From an uncultured Sutterella sp. (GTDB lineage Bacteria; Pseudomonadota; Gammaproteobacteria; Burkholderiales; Burkholderiaceae_F): DNA of 53,762 nt. Numbering within the stretch: position 1 is the stretch's first letter; each line of letters begins with the position of its first letter. Under the pieces are notes generated by a model. The model saw only the letters and a list, made by a program, of their open reading frames with translations, made no database searches and was not told the origin of the DNA. The stretch covers positions 1 through 53,762 of the forward strand of contig CASEFX010000004.1 of NCBI GenBank assembly GCA_949287305.1. The letters are read 5' to 3'. Made by a program: the position numbers and the translations under genes. Positions 1 to 8,242 of this stretch are shown here, piece by piece.

Positions 1-175
1 AAAAATGAATTTTCCGTCTTTCTGCTTTCCTTCAAAGCGCGAACATCGTAAGTTTCTTTGAGTCCTTTGCCTTCCCGAAGGAAGACCGTCTTCGCAGAAC
101 AACCGCCGATGCTCACACTTATCGGTTCGTTGAATTCGAATTGTTAAAGAGCAGTCGCTGTCAAAGCAGCGAAGG
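1..175 (-). promoter_or_regulatory. rRNA operon leader (16S gene lies off the window)
   Basis: Read on the minus strand, this stretch follows an rrn-type promoter and carries a boxA antitermination element about 20-30 nt after the predicted transcription start. That order (promoter, boxA, then about 140 nt of leader) is the usual arrangement before 16S rRNA. The 16S gene itself is not in the window, so the assignment rests on the promoter and boxA only. The 16S-23S spacer also carries a boxA, but the strong promoter directly upstream favours the leader. Repeated rRNA operons often break assemblies, which may be why the window starts here. Confidence 0.7.
142..153 (-). promoter_or_regulatory. 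boxA antitermination element
   Basis: The minus strand reads TGCTCTTTAACA, which matches the enterobacterial rrn boxA (TGCTCTTTAACA) exactly. boxA RNA is bound by NusB-NusE to make rRNA transcription resistant to Rho. The spacing from the promoter at 182-210 fits an rrn leader. Confidence 0.8.
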
Positions 176-181
176 ATGCGT

Positions 182-210
182 ATTCTGCCACAATCGTCGA
201 ATCTTGTCAA
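182..210 (-). promoter_or_regulatory. rrn promoter (-35 TTGACA, -10 CAGAAT)
   Basis: On the minus strand a perfect -35 TTGACA (205-210) and a -10 CAGAAT (182-187) are separated by exactly 17 nt. Upstream (about 211-240) lies a run of A and T tracts resembling an UP element. This combination is typical of a strong stable-RNA promoter and drives transcription leftward off the window. Confidence 0.75.
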
Positions 211-280
211 GGGCCTTTTGAAAATTTTTCGTGTTTTTCACGCCGCCTCTTTCACCCTGCTCTTTGCCCTCCTCTGCGCT

Positions 281-298
281 CTAGGCGATTTCGCCTAG
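281..298. repeat. Short perfect inverted repeat between rrn promoter and first gene
   Basis: Eight-base arms CTAGGCGA and TCGCCTAG flank a TT centre. No T-run follows on either side, so it is more like a protein-binding site than a terminator. It sits in the 250 bp between the leftward rrn promoter and the rightward gene at 463. The rest of 241-462 shows nothing recognisable. Confidence 0.35.
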
Positions 299-462
299 AT
301 TTCGATCCCGAAAATTCCAAAATTTGAAGTTCTTTCACATCTCGTTGCGTCGGATCACCCTCGTTAGGTAGTCAACCCAAGAGGCGGGACGATGCAATTC
401 GCCCTTCCGTCCCTAGAATGTAGGCTGATTTCTTTCCGCTTACACCGACGGACACCTCTTTC

Positions 463-1269
463 ATGGCGAATCCCGCACACAGTCAATCCGCACTTCCGAC
501 GCCGATGCGCTTTCTGAGCCTTCTGCGCCGCCTGCTGCTGTGGGCGAGCCTCGTCTTCGCCTTCGTCGGCGTCGTTGCGTCGATCGACGCCCTGCAAAAG
601 GGGCTTCGTTCTCCCGAAAAGCATCTCGACACGACGGTTGGCACGCAGGTCGACGTGAGTCTTCCCTTCCACGGCCGCCCCGACCTGCTGCCTTCGGACT
701 TTTCTCTTCTGGTGACGCCCCAGACGAGTTCGCTCGTCGGTCAGAACTTCGCCATCGGTAAGAAGGGAGAGGACGTGCTCGTCACGCTTCATGCGCTTCC
801 GTCGGTTCTTCCGGGTTCCTATGAAGTGCGGCTTCTCGCCAACGGGAACGCCACGGATCCCTGGACCGTGCACGTGCATGCGGACAAGCGCGCGATGCAG
901 AAAGCATCGCTCTCTTATCTGGAGTCCCTTTTCGGATTCGATCCTCTGAACGTCACGGTGCTCTCTCTGGGGCTCTTTCTCTTTTCCCTCGTCGCGGGCT
1001 TCCTCTCGCACCGCGTTCTGCAAAAGCTCTTTGCCAAGCAAGGCTACCTTCGCGTCTTTCATACGAAGGAGGAAGGGAACGACACGCTTCTCTACTGCAT
1101 CGACAAAGAGCGCACGCTCGCGGACGCCGCCCGCTATCCGATTCTCACGGCCACGGGACATCTTTTGGGATTCGCAACCGTCCTCGAACGAGGCCGTCAG
1201 CACTGCATTCTTCGCCTGCAGGCTTCGCACGCCACGACGGGCTGCCTCATCGGCGTCCAGCCGCAATAA
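463..1269 (+). CDS. Hypothetical two-TM membrane protein
   Basis: A 268-aa protein I do not recognise. The N-terminus is basic and is followed by a hydrophobic helix at about residues 24-42. Next come about 110 residues rich in short beta-like stretches (about 50-150), probably periplasmic. A second hydrophobic helix at about 163-182 follows, then a basic, probably cytoplasmic tail of about 85 residues. No catalytic motif is visible. Codon use is like the GC-rich housekeeping genes, so it is probably a real resident gene. No strong Shine-Dalgarno precedes the ATG. The gene stands alone: an rrn operon fires away from it on one side and an insertion sequence follows on the other. A hairpin at 1364-1412 could end its transcript. 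Confidence 0.65.
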   Translation: MANPAHSQSALPTPMRFLSLLRRLLLWASLVFAFVGVVASIDALQKGLRSPEKHLDTTVGTQVDVSLPFHGRPDLLPSDFSLLVTPQTSSLVGQNFAIGKKGEDVLVTLHALPSVLPGSYEVRLLANGNATDPWTVHVHADKRAMQKASLSYLESLFGFDPLNVTVLSLGLFLFSLVAGFLSHRVLQKLFAKQGYLRVFHTKEEGNDTLLYCIDKERTLADAARYPILTATGHLLGFATVLERGRQHCILRLQASHATTGCLIGVQPQ

Positions 1270-1363
1270 GACAAGACGCGCCCTTTCTTCACGCAGCCGC
1301 CGGCCATCCGCAGATCCCAAATTGTGCAGAACAAGTTCAATAAGAAGCTTGCTCTAACAGATG

Positions 1364-1412
1364 GGCGGCCGACAAGTCTTGAATTTCTAAGAGAAAAGAC
1401 TTGACGGCCGCC
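1364..1412 (+). terminator. Long hairpin at left side of the insertion sequence
   Basis: Two 17-nt arms (1364-1380 and 1396-1412) pair with one mismatch around a 15-nt loop, and TATTTTAA follows. It could terminate the gene at 463-1269. It could also be part of the insertion sequence, shielding the transposase from outside transcription. The stem begins with GGCGGCCG, unlike the AT-rich bases around it. Confidence 0.5.
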
Positions 1413-1466
1413 TATTTTAACGCTAAACTAGTTACGTATTTAAGCGTTACTAGCTGAGTCTTTCCC

Positions 1467-3329
1467 ATGACTGCCTATACCACCCCAGAACTCCCTCGAC
1501 TCATCGTCAACGGCTCCGGCAAGTACAAGTACGTCTTCACGTACAGGAATCACTGGGTCGACGGCCGCTCCGTCCGTGGCAAGGGTGACACGCAAAGCGT
1601 CGGCAAGTTCGTTCCCGACGGGGACGACAAAGACAAAGGCGAGATTTTCTTCAATGAGGATTTCGTCGCCAAATACCCTGCGTTGGAGCATTTTCGGGTG
1701 TTTCGGTACAAAGGCGGCCGCCTCGAATTCAAGCCGATCGACGAGGACGACAATCTGCAGAAGCCACAGAGCGTGATGAAACTGCATGCCGGTGCCTCCT
1801 GGGCCCTCTTCAAAATGCTCAAGGACACGCCGCTGTAGAGAGCTCTGGCGAGAGTCTTTCCCGAGCACCGGGCCAATCTTCGGTTGCTCTCCTTGGCGTT
1901 TTTCCTTGTTTTGCAGAAAGATTCCTCTCTCTGCAATTACGAAGAGTTTGCCGAATGCACGTGGTTGCCGTACACGCGCGGCCGAACCGGCGGCTCCATC
2001 AGTCGCTTTCTTGGCAAGATCTCCCGAGACAGGGCGGTTCGTTTCTTCAAGGTCCTGCAGGAAGAATGGGGCAGGCAGGGAACCGAAGAGTTGAAGAAGC
2101 ATCGTTTTTGGGCGTTGGACTCCACCTCCATCACTTCCTACTCGGAAAACATTGCCACCGTCACCTATGGCAAGAACAAAGACCTGATCAGCGCGCCCCA
2201 GACGAACGTGCTCTTCCTTGTGGACCAGAAAACGGGAATCCCGCTCTATTTCCGCAACTTCTGCGGCAACGTCCCGGACGTCAGTACGATCCGCAACACG
2301 CTCGCAGAGTTGGCCATCGCCGACATCGACTTCAGCCAGATAACGCTGGTGATGGACAAGGGGTACGGCTCGAATGCCAACTGGGACGACATGTTGCGCA
2401 ACAACATGAGCTTCATCTGCAACGCCCGCCGCAACCTCAACGGCGCCATCACCGACATCATTGACGAGAACTACGCGGCGCTGCTGAACTGGAACAACGG
2501 CGTCAGCTATCTCAAGCAAAACGCCGTAACCGTGCCGATCGTATGGCACTACGACGAATTTCCCGTTGCCGGCAAACGTGCCCAGAAGCAGACGAAGGCG
2601 ACGCTTTACGTTCATCTGTACTTCAGCAAGGACGTGGCGGACGAAATGTCCCGCCGACTTCAGACTCAACTGTGCGCCGCCTTGGAACTTCATCGGACCA
2701 AACCTTCCGAATTGAGCGACGCACAGAGGAAATTGCTGGAAACGTACGGCGATGCGAACGAAAACGGCAAGGTGACCATCAACATGAAGAAGGTGGATCA
2801 GCACCTGAAGTACGCCGGCATTCGGGTTTTGGTGAGCGACACCATTGACAACGCCGTGGATTGCTGCGTTGCCTACGAGGAACGAAACGAGGTCGAATAC
2901 GCCTTCAATACGCTCAAGGCGCGCCTGACGTGCAACCGTACGCAAGTGCACTCAACGGAAGCCTGGGAGGGGAAGCTCTTCCTGCAGATGCTGGCGACGG
3001 CCATCAACGCCATGGTGCGTGCCAGGGTCAAGCTTTACAACGAGGGCGCGGTCACGAAGAGCGGAAAGAAGAAGTATCGCGTGCACTATGACAGCGACCA
3101 CAAGCTGTTGGGACAGCTGAACAATGTCTACATGACCCGCTTCAAGGACGGGTGGATTTTCGATGAAGTGGCGGGAAAGAAGAAGGAGCTCTTCCGAATC
3201 CTCAACGTACCGCTTCCAACCTGCGAACAGGTGATCATGTCGGACGATCAGCAGGAAGACCCTGACGAGATCGCCGACATTGAGGACATCGCCGCGGAAA
3301 CGGTCGATCCCGAAGTTGTGGAGCTGTAA
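1467..3329 (+). pseudogene. IS4/IS1634-like DDE transposase interrupted by an in-frame TAG
   Basis: The first part (1467-1835, 123 codons) and the second part (from 1839) are in the same frame, separated only by a TAG at 1836-1838. Reading through gives about 620 residues with continuous transposase-like sequence across the stop. The DDE core is visible: first Asp in WALDSTSITSYS, second Asp in VMDKGYGS, and Glu in YEERNEVEYAFNTLK. The last one fits the IS4-family signature Y-x2-R-x3-E-x6-K exactly. The stop lies before all three catalytic residues. The gene is therefore either dead by one nonsense mutation, or needs stop-codon readthrough or an internal start near TTG 1884, which would lose the N-terminal domain. 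I favour a recent nonsense mutation because the rest is intact. Confidence 0.8.
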
Positions 3330-3335
3330 ATGAAA

Positions 3336-3366
3336 TCCCCCTGGCCACATCAGTGGATCAGGGGGA
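3336..3366 (+). terminator. Hairpin after the transposase gene
   Basis: Arms TCCCCCTG (3336-3343) and CAGGGGGA (3359-3366) enclose an inner CCAC/GTGG stem. It begins 6 nt after the transposase stop. There is no U-run, so it is either a weak terminator, a transcript-stabilising hairpin, or a structural part of the element's right end. Confidence 0.45.
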
Positions 3367-3462
3367 GACGAGATCGATAGTTACGGAAAATCGATCACAA
3401 TTTCGGGCAGATTCCGGCGGTTTTTCGCATCTTCCGTTTCGGTTGCGGAAGACGCACATAAC

Positions 3463-3493
3463 AAAAATCCCGCACCGCCATCTGCGGTACGGG
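3463..3493 (-). terminator. Rho-independent terminator of tRNA-fMet
   Basis: On the minus strand, directly after the tRNA, CCCGTACCGC pairs with GCGGTGCGGG (one G-U pair) and ATTTTTGTT follows. The stem starts about 10 nt after the tRNA CCA end, consistent with a one-gene tRNA transcript. Confidence 0.8.
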
Positions 3494-3502
3494 ACCTGTG
3501 TT

Positions 3503-3579
<77 letters not shown>

Positions 3580-3611
3580 GTGCATTCGGTTCAGCATCAG
3601 CTGAGACTTGA

Positions 3612-3640
3612 ATTATGCATGGAAACCCGCCCCTCGTCAA
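3612..3640 (-). promoter_or_regulatory. Promoter of tRNA-fMet
   Basis: On the minus strand -35 TTGACG (3635-3640) and -10 CATAAT (3612-3617) are 17 nt apart. The -10 lies about 33 nt upstream of the tRNA 5' end. Good agreement with sigma-70 consensus. Confidence 0.7.
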
Positions 3641-3829
3641 CACCAAATTACAAATCGTTACATCTACGCGCTTGCAAACTTTCTTTTTCAAGCGCTTTTC
3701 TCCTGCTTCCAAAGGGTTTTGCGGGCATCGTAATCTTCGGATCTTCCGTGCTACACTTCCCCTTCGTATACCGAACCGTAAGGGCATTGCGCCCGAACGG
3801 CCGACCGACCTCTCACTCCAAGCGTAACC

Positions 3830-4879
3830 ATGCTCTACAACACCGCCCGACGCGTTCTCTTTGCGATGAACCCTGAAATGGCGCATTCGGTCACGATGGC
3901 CAATCTCGACTGGATCGTCCACATGGGTCTGCACAAGCTTGTCTCCTACGTCCCCGACGACGACCCCGTCACCGTCATGGGCGTTCGCTTCCCCAACGCG
4001 ATCGGTCTTGCGGCCGGCATGGACAAGGACGGCACCCGCGTGAGCGCCTTCGGCGGTCTCGGCTTCGGCCACGTCGAAGTCGGCACGATCACGCCGCTCG
4101 CCCAGCCCGGCAATCCCAAGCCCCGTCTCTTCCGCCTCATTCCCGCGGGCGGCATCATCAACCGCATGGGCTTCAACAACCAGGGCGTCGAGCAGGTCCT
4201 CAAGAACCTCCGTTCCGCCGACGGCTTCCGTCTGCGCGGCGGCGTCCTCGGGATCAACATCGGCAAGAACGCCGTGACCCCGATCGAAAACGCGCTCTCC
4301 GACTACGAGAAGTGCCTCGACGCCGTCTATGACCACGCCGACTACATCGCCGTGAACATTTCTTCTCCCAATACGAAGAACCTTCGCACGCTCCAGGGTG
4401 AAGAAGAGCTCGAAAAGCTCGTGGCCGGCATCTGCGCCCGACGCGAGGCCCTCAAGGAAGCCCGTCACGGCAAGCACGTGCCGATCGCCGTCAAGCTTGC
4501 GCCGGACCTTGAGAACGACGACATTCTCCGCTGCGTTGACACGCTGATGCTTCACGGCATCGACGGCGTCATCGCCACCAACACGACGATCTCCCGCAAG
4601 AAGGTCGAAGGCCTCAAGCACGCCGAAGAAACGGGCGGTCTTTCGGGGGCTCCGCTTCGCGAACGCTCGACCGAGGTCGTTCGTCTCGTCGCCGAGCACG
4701 TCAAGGGCGAGCTTCCCATCATCGCTTCGGGCGGCGTCATGTCCGCGGCCGACGCGGTGGAAAAGATGGAGGCGGGTGCGAGCCTCGTGCAGCTCTTCAC
4801 GGGCTTTATCTACGAAGGTCCCAAACTCGTCGCCGACAGCGTGACGGCCGTCGCCAAGTGGCGCCGCGAACACGCCTGA
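3830..4879 (+). CDS. pyrD: Dihydroorotate dehydrogenase (quinone), class 2
   Basis: Oxidises dihydroorotate to orotate with FMN, passing electrons to the quinone pool; fourth step of pyrimidine synthesis, at the inner face of the cytoplasmic membrane. The 349-aa length and the roughly 45-residue N-terminal helical extension mark the membrane-associated class 2 enzyme. FMN-site motifs are present: GMDKDG at about 63, VGTITP at about 84 and NRMGFNNQG at about 111. The active-site loop NISSPNT (catalytic Ser about 179) has the Ser typical of class 2. IATNTTISR and the glycine-rich ASGGV phosphate site follow. The ATG start fits the family N-terminus. An extended -10-like TGCTACACT lies near 3749-3757. 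Monocistronic in appearance. Confidence 0.95.
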   Translation: MLYNTARRVLFAMNPEMAHSVTMANLDWIVHMGLHKLVSYVPDDDPVTVMGVRFPNAIGLAAGMDKDGTRVSAFGGLGFGHVEVGTITPLAQPGNPKPRLFRLIPAGGIINRMGFNNQGVEQVLKNLRSADGFRLRGGVLGINIGKNAVTPIENALSDYEKCLDAVYDHADYIAVNISSPNTKNLRTLQGEEELEKLVAGICARREALKEARHGKHVPIAVKLAPDLENDDILRCVDTLMLHGIDGVIATNTTISRKKVEGLKHAEETGGLSGAPLRERSTEVVRLVAEHVKGELPIIASGGVMSAADAVEKMEAGASLVQLFTGFIYEGPKLVADSVTAVAKWRREHA

Positions 4880-4955
4880 TTTCCCAATCTCTTTTCCTTC
4901 CCGACACTCCGCGCTCCTCCGGGACGCGGAGTGTTGAATTTTCATTACCTTGCTT

Positions 4956-6935
4956 ATGACCGCAGAACTTCCGATTCGTCCCGGCTTTTGGAACGTCCCC
5001 CTCTGGGGGGAGATCGGCGTCTACTTCGTAGGGATCGCCGCCGTCGCCGTTCTGATCTGGGGCATTGTCCGCAACTGGCGTCTGCACCGCGCGGCCGTCT
5101 CCGAGCCGCCCGTGGAAAAGGGCCTCATCGCCATCCTCAAGAGCGTCTTCTATCAGCCGAAGAATCTTGAAACGACGGGCGGACGGCTCCACACGGTGCT
5201 CGCCGTCGGATTCTTCCTCCTCTTTCTCGGCACCGCCCTTGCGACACTCGACTGGGACATCGGCCACTACGTCGTCGGCACGCAGTTCCTGCAGGGGAAC
5301 GTCTACCTCACCTACAAGTTCGTCCTCGACATGGCGGGGGTCGCCGTTCTTCTCGCGCTCTTCGTCGGCGCCTGGCGCCGCTATCGAAAGGAGAGCAAGG
5401 CGAAGCGCGACGTCAAGTTCCTCGTCGCCTACGTCTCGCTTGCGGTCGTCGTGCTGACGGGCTTCGTCGTCGAAGGCCTGCGCCTTGCGGTCGAACAGCC
5501 CGCCTGGATGCATTTCTCCCCCGTGGGGACGCTCGTTGCGAAGCTCTTCATCGCCGCGGGCTTCACGGCCGAGACGCTGCGGGGCGTGCACGTGTGGCTC
5601 TGGACCTTCCACGGCCTTTTGTCGCTCGCCTTCATCGCGGCGATTCCGCTCACCTTCTACGCGCACCTCTACCGCACCCCCGCCGCCGTCTATCGCCGCA
5701 AGGCGACGACCGCGGGGACGCTCGCGAAGATCGAGGACATCGAAGAGCAGGAATCCTTCGGTCTTGTTCATGCGTCGGACCTCACCGAATCCCAGCGCTT
5801 TGCCTTGGACGGATGCACCGAATGCGGCCGCTGCGACGACGTGTGTCCGGCCTTGCGCTCGGGCGCTCCTTTGTCGCCCCGCGACTTCGTCGCCGCCATG
5901 CGCCGCGCCGCGGCGGATCCCTCGAACCCGACGCTTCCGGGCGAAACGATCGAGAAGGACGTCATCTGGAGCTGCACGACCTGCGGCGCCTGCACGCGCG
6001 CCTGTCCCGCGAACATTCCGATTCCGGAACTTCTCGTGGGTCTTCGCCGTCACCTCGCGCTCGAACAGGGCGACTTCCCCGAGGGGCTCGCCAACACCTT
6101 TGAAAACGTTTCGTCCGTGGGCAATCCCTGGGGGCTCGATCCCTATGACCGACTCGAGTGGGCAAACGGCCTCGACGTTCCCGTGGCGGAGCCGGGCGAA
6201 CACTACGACATCCTCTACTGGGTCGGCTGCGCCGCGAGTTACGACCGCCGCGCTCGCAAGATCGCGCGCAGCATGGTGAAGATTCTGCGCGCCTCGGGGG
6301 TCAAATTCGCCGTCATGCAGGAAGAGCGCTGCCACGGCGAATTCGCCCGCCGCTCGGGTGAAGAGTACCTCTATCAGACGGCCGCGCAGGAAAACATCGA
6401 AAACTTCCGTCAGTACGACTTCGAGCGCATCCTCGCCGCCTGTCCGCACTGCTTCAATACGCTCAAGAACGAATACCCGGCCTTCGAGGGCGGCACGTTC
6501 AACGTCGTCTCCCACAGCGAGTGGATTCTCGAGATGCTGAAGGCGGGCAAACTCAAGGTGAAGACGGAAGGCGAAACCCTCGCCTATCACGATCCCTGCT
6601 TCCTTGCGCGCCTTAACGGCATCACGGAAGCCCCGCGCGAAGTCCTGAAGACGCTCGGCGCCGACGTCCGTTCGCCCGAAGCCTCGGGCGAAAAGACCTT
6701 CTGCTGCGGCGCGGGCGGCGGTCAGATGTGGACGGACGGAGAGAAGCGCCAGTCGCCCGTGCAGGTGATTCGTCTTGAGGAACTCCGCAAGACCGGTGCG
6801 AAGCGCATTGCGCTTGCCTGTCCGCACTGCCTCACGATGCTCGAGACCGCGCGCGCGGAAACGAAGGGCGACGACGTTCTCGTCGACATCGCAGAAATCG
6901 TGGCGGATCGTCTCGAAGACGGATCCGAAAGCTGA
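4956..6935 (+). CDS. Membrane-bound Fe-S oxidoreductase (HdrD/GlpC-like with Nar-gamma-like domain)
   Basis: A 659-aa fusion. The N-terminal about 250 residues hold about five to six hydrophobic helices with conserved-looking histidines, resembling the haem-b-binding gamma subunit of nitrate reductase. Two [4Fe-4S] ferredoxin motifs follow (CTECGRCDDVCP at about 288 and CTTCGACTRACP at about 343). Then come two cysteine-rich CCG domains (VGCAAS with ACPHCFN; HDPC with CCGAGGG and ACPHC). This is the layout of heterodisulfide-reductase-related or FadF-like proteins that move electrons between a soluble donor, often a flavoprotein, and quinones. The donor cannot be told from sequence; no etf or dehydrogenase gene is adjacent. 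ATG 4956 is preferred over TTG 4950. A GC hairpin at 6943 ends the unit. Confidence 0.85.
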   Translation: MTAELPIRPGFWNVPLWGEIGVYFVGIAAVAVLIWGIVRNWRLHRAAVSEPPVEKGLIAILKSVFYQPKNLETTGGRLHTVLAVGFFLLFLGTALATLDWDIGHYVVGTQFLQGNVYLTYKFVLDMAGVAVLLALFVGAWRRYRKESKAKRDVKFLVAYVSLAVVVLTGFVVEGLRLAVEQPAWMHFSPVGTLVAKLFIAAGFTAETLRGVHVWLWTFHGLLSLAFIAAIPLTFYAHLYRTPAAVYRRKATTAGTLAKIEDIEEQESFGLVHASDLTESQRFALDGCTECGRCDDVCPALRSGAPLSPRDFVAAMRRAAADPSNPTLPGETIEKDVIWSCTTCGACTRACPANIPIPELLVGLRRHLALEQGDFPEGLANTFENVSSVGNPWGLDPYDRLEWANGLDVPVAEPGEHYDILYWVGCAASYDRRARKIARSMVKILRASGVKFAVMQEERCHGEFARRSGEEYLYQTAAQENIENFRQYDFERILAACPHCFNTLKNEYPAFEGGTFNVVSHSEWILEMLKAGKLKVKTEGETLAYHDPCFLARLNGITEAPREVLKTLGADVRSPEASGEKTFCCGAGGGQMWTDGEKRQSPVQVIRLEELRKTGAKRIALACPHCLTMLETARAETKGDDVLVDIAEIVADRLEDGSES

Positions 6936-6942
6936 CTCTTAC

Positions 6943-6970
6943 GGGCGGGCTTCACGCCCGCCCGAATTTC
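6943..6970 (+). terminator. Terminator after the Fe-S oxidoreductase gene
   Basis: GGGCGGGC and GCCCGCCC pair perfectly around a TTCAC loop, 8 nt after the stop codon. A short AATTT tail follows. Confidence 0.6.
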
Positions 6971-6985
6971 CCGGCGGAATAACAA

Positions 6986-7021
6986 GGGCCTTTCTCCCAG
7001 TGCGAAGAAAGGCCCACTTTT
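6986..7021 (+). terminator. Convergent terminator between Fe-S protein and pbpG
   Basis: GGGCCTTTCT (6986-6995) pairs perfectly with AGAAAGGCCC (7006-7015), followed on the plus strand by ACTTTTTA. It lies between convergent genes and may serve both, though the T-run is better on the plus strand. Confidence 0.75.
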
Positions 7022-7046
7022 TATCCTTTTTGGTAAACGCCCGCGA

Positions 7047-8123
7047 TCAGAAAATCGCGTAGGGCATGACGTGCCCGAATCCGTTCGAGAAGCGCGACTC
7101 GGCTTCGACGTAGGACTTCATCGTCTTCATGTCGAGTGCGCGCTGATTGTTGTTGGGACTGTCGAGCACCACGAAGACGATGCGGCGGCCCGCCGCCTCC
7201 GTCTGCACGACCATGCAACGGCCCGCGGCCGTGGTGAAGCCCGTCTTCTGGACGCCGATCTCCCAGTCGGGGTCGCCAATGAGACGGTTCGTCGTCTTCA
7301 TCGTGAGCGTGCGCTTCCCCGCGCGAACGTGCGCGACGGGAGCCGTGGAGAGTTCCGAAAGATCTTCATAGCGGTGCACCGCCGAAGCGAGGCGTCCGAT
7401 GTCGCGCGCCGTGGCGCGGTTGCGGTTGTCCAAGCCCGTCGGATCCGCAAAGAAGGCGTCTTCCATCCCGATTTCGCGGGCCTTCTCGTTCATCTTCGCG
7501 ACAAACGCCTTCTTGCCGCCCGGATAGGTGCGGGCGAGCGCGTGAGCGGCGCGGTTGTCGGAACTCATGAGGGCCATCTGAAGAAGCGCCTTGCGCGTCA
7601 GAACCATACCGCTGCGAAGCTTGGACGACGCGCGCGAGCGCACGTAGTCTTCGCGCGTCACGCGCAGCTTCTGATTCATCGGAAGATCGCTCTCGGCGAT
7701 GACGAGCGCCGTCATGAGCTTCGTGATCGAGGCGATCGGAAGCGAGACGTCGGCGTTCTTTTCGTAGAGTTCTTCACCCGTGTCCTGATCGACCGCATAA
7801 GCGACGCTGCTGCCAAGCGACAGCCAGTCGACGGTCTTGTGAAGACCCGCCAGAGCCGCCTGCGAGGGACCGCGGCTCACGACGCGGCGCTTCGCCTTCG
7901 TACGGACGGCACGGCCCTTTCTCACCGACGTCTTTTTCGCCGAAGCCTTCTTAACGGTCTTCTTCGCGGCGATCGGGGTGAGCGTCGCGCGCTTAGCCTT
8001 CTTCGCCGTTCCGTTCGTCACCTGCGCGGAGTTTTGAGCGGGCGCCGAAAAGCTGGGAACGGAAAAAAGCATCACCCCCGCTGCACACAGGGCGAGGGCT
8101 ACGGGACGAAGAAGAGAAGTCAT
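7047..8123 (-). CDS. pbpG: D-alanyl-D-alanine endopeptidase/carboxypeptidase (PBP7-like, S11)
   Basis: Periplasmic low-molecular-weight penicillin-binding protein that cuts D-Ala links in peptidoglycan. The 358-aa precursor starts at the ATG at 8123 with a clear signal peptide (residues about 1-27, cleavage after SFSA). All three serine-acyltransferase motifs are present: S132-x-x-K135, S188-D-N190 and K293-T-G. Between the signal peptide and the catalytic domain lies an unusual strongly basic linker (about 40-84) with more than a dozen Lys/Arg. Upstream in-frame codons extend the reading frame to 8216, but the signal peptide makes 8123 the real start. Convergent with the gene upstream; downstream of hrpA on the same strand with a 119-nt gap. 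Confidence 0.9.
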   Translation of the reverse strand: MTSLLRPVALALCAAGVMLFSVPSFSAPAQNSAQVTNGTAKKAKRATLTPIAAKKTVKKASAKKTSVRKGRAVRTKAKRRVVSRGPSQAALAGLHKTVDWLSLGSSVAYAVDQDTGEELYEKNADVSLPIASITKLMTALVIAESDLPMNQKLRVTREDYVRSRASSKLRSGMVLTRKALLQMALMSSDNRAAHALARTYPGGKKAFVAKMNEKAREIGMEDAFFADPTGLDNRNRATARDIGRLASAVHRYEDLSELSTAPVAHVRAGKRTLTMKTTNRLIGDPDWEIGVQKTGFTTAAGRCMVVQTEAAGRRIVFVVLDSPNNNQRALDMKTMKSYVEAESRFSNGFGHVMPYAIF

Positions 8124-8242
8124 GAAAGAGACCGAGGACGTTGGGTGGCTGAAAGGTTGTTCATTGTAAGCGGGAGAGGGAGGGGTGTCTCCCCTCCCCT
8201 TCCCGCGAAAACACAAATGTTAACAAAATCAGAGAAACGTTC

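Larger units (their letters stand above)
1361..3366 (+). mobile_element. IS4/IS1634-like insertion sequence (ends approximate)
   Basis: The span covers the transposase gene and a hairpin on each side (1364-1412 and 3336-3366). I could not find convincing terminal inverted repeats. An 8-bp inverted match exists at 1319-1326 (AAATTGTG) and 3396-3403 (CACAATTT), and an 8-bp direct match TAGTTACG at 1429-1436 and 3378-3385. Either could be chance. Family assignment comes from the transposase motifs. The element sits between an orphan membrane-protein gene and tRNA-fMet. Confidence 0.6.

Noticed and set aside
1319..3403. 8-bp inverted match AAATTGTG/CACAATTT as the insertion-sequence ends
   Set aside because: Too short to be trusted; no target duplication outside it. 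Kept only as a remark, not used for the boundaries.
4806..6827. Long open frame (673 codons) antisense to the Fe-S oxidoreductase gene
   Set aside because: Same shadow effect; composition is a complement artefact and the plus-strand protein has all cluster motifs.
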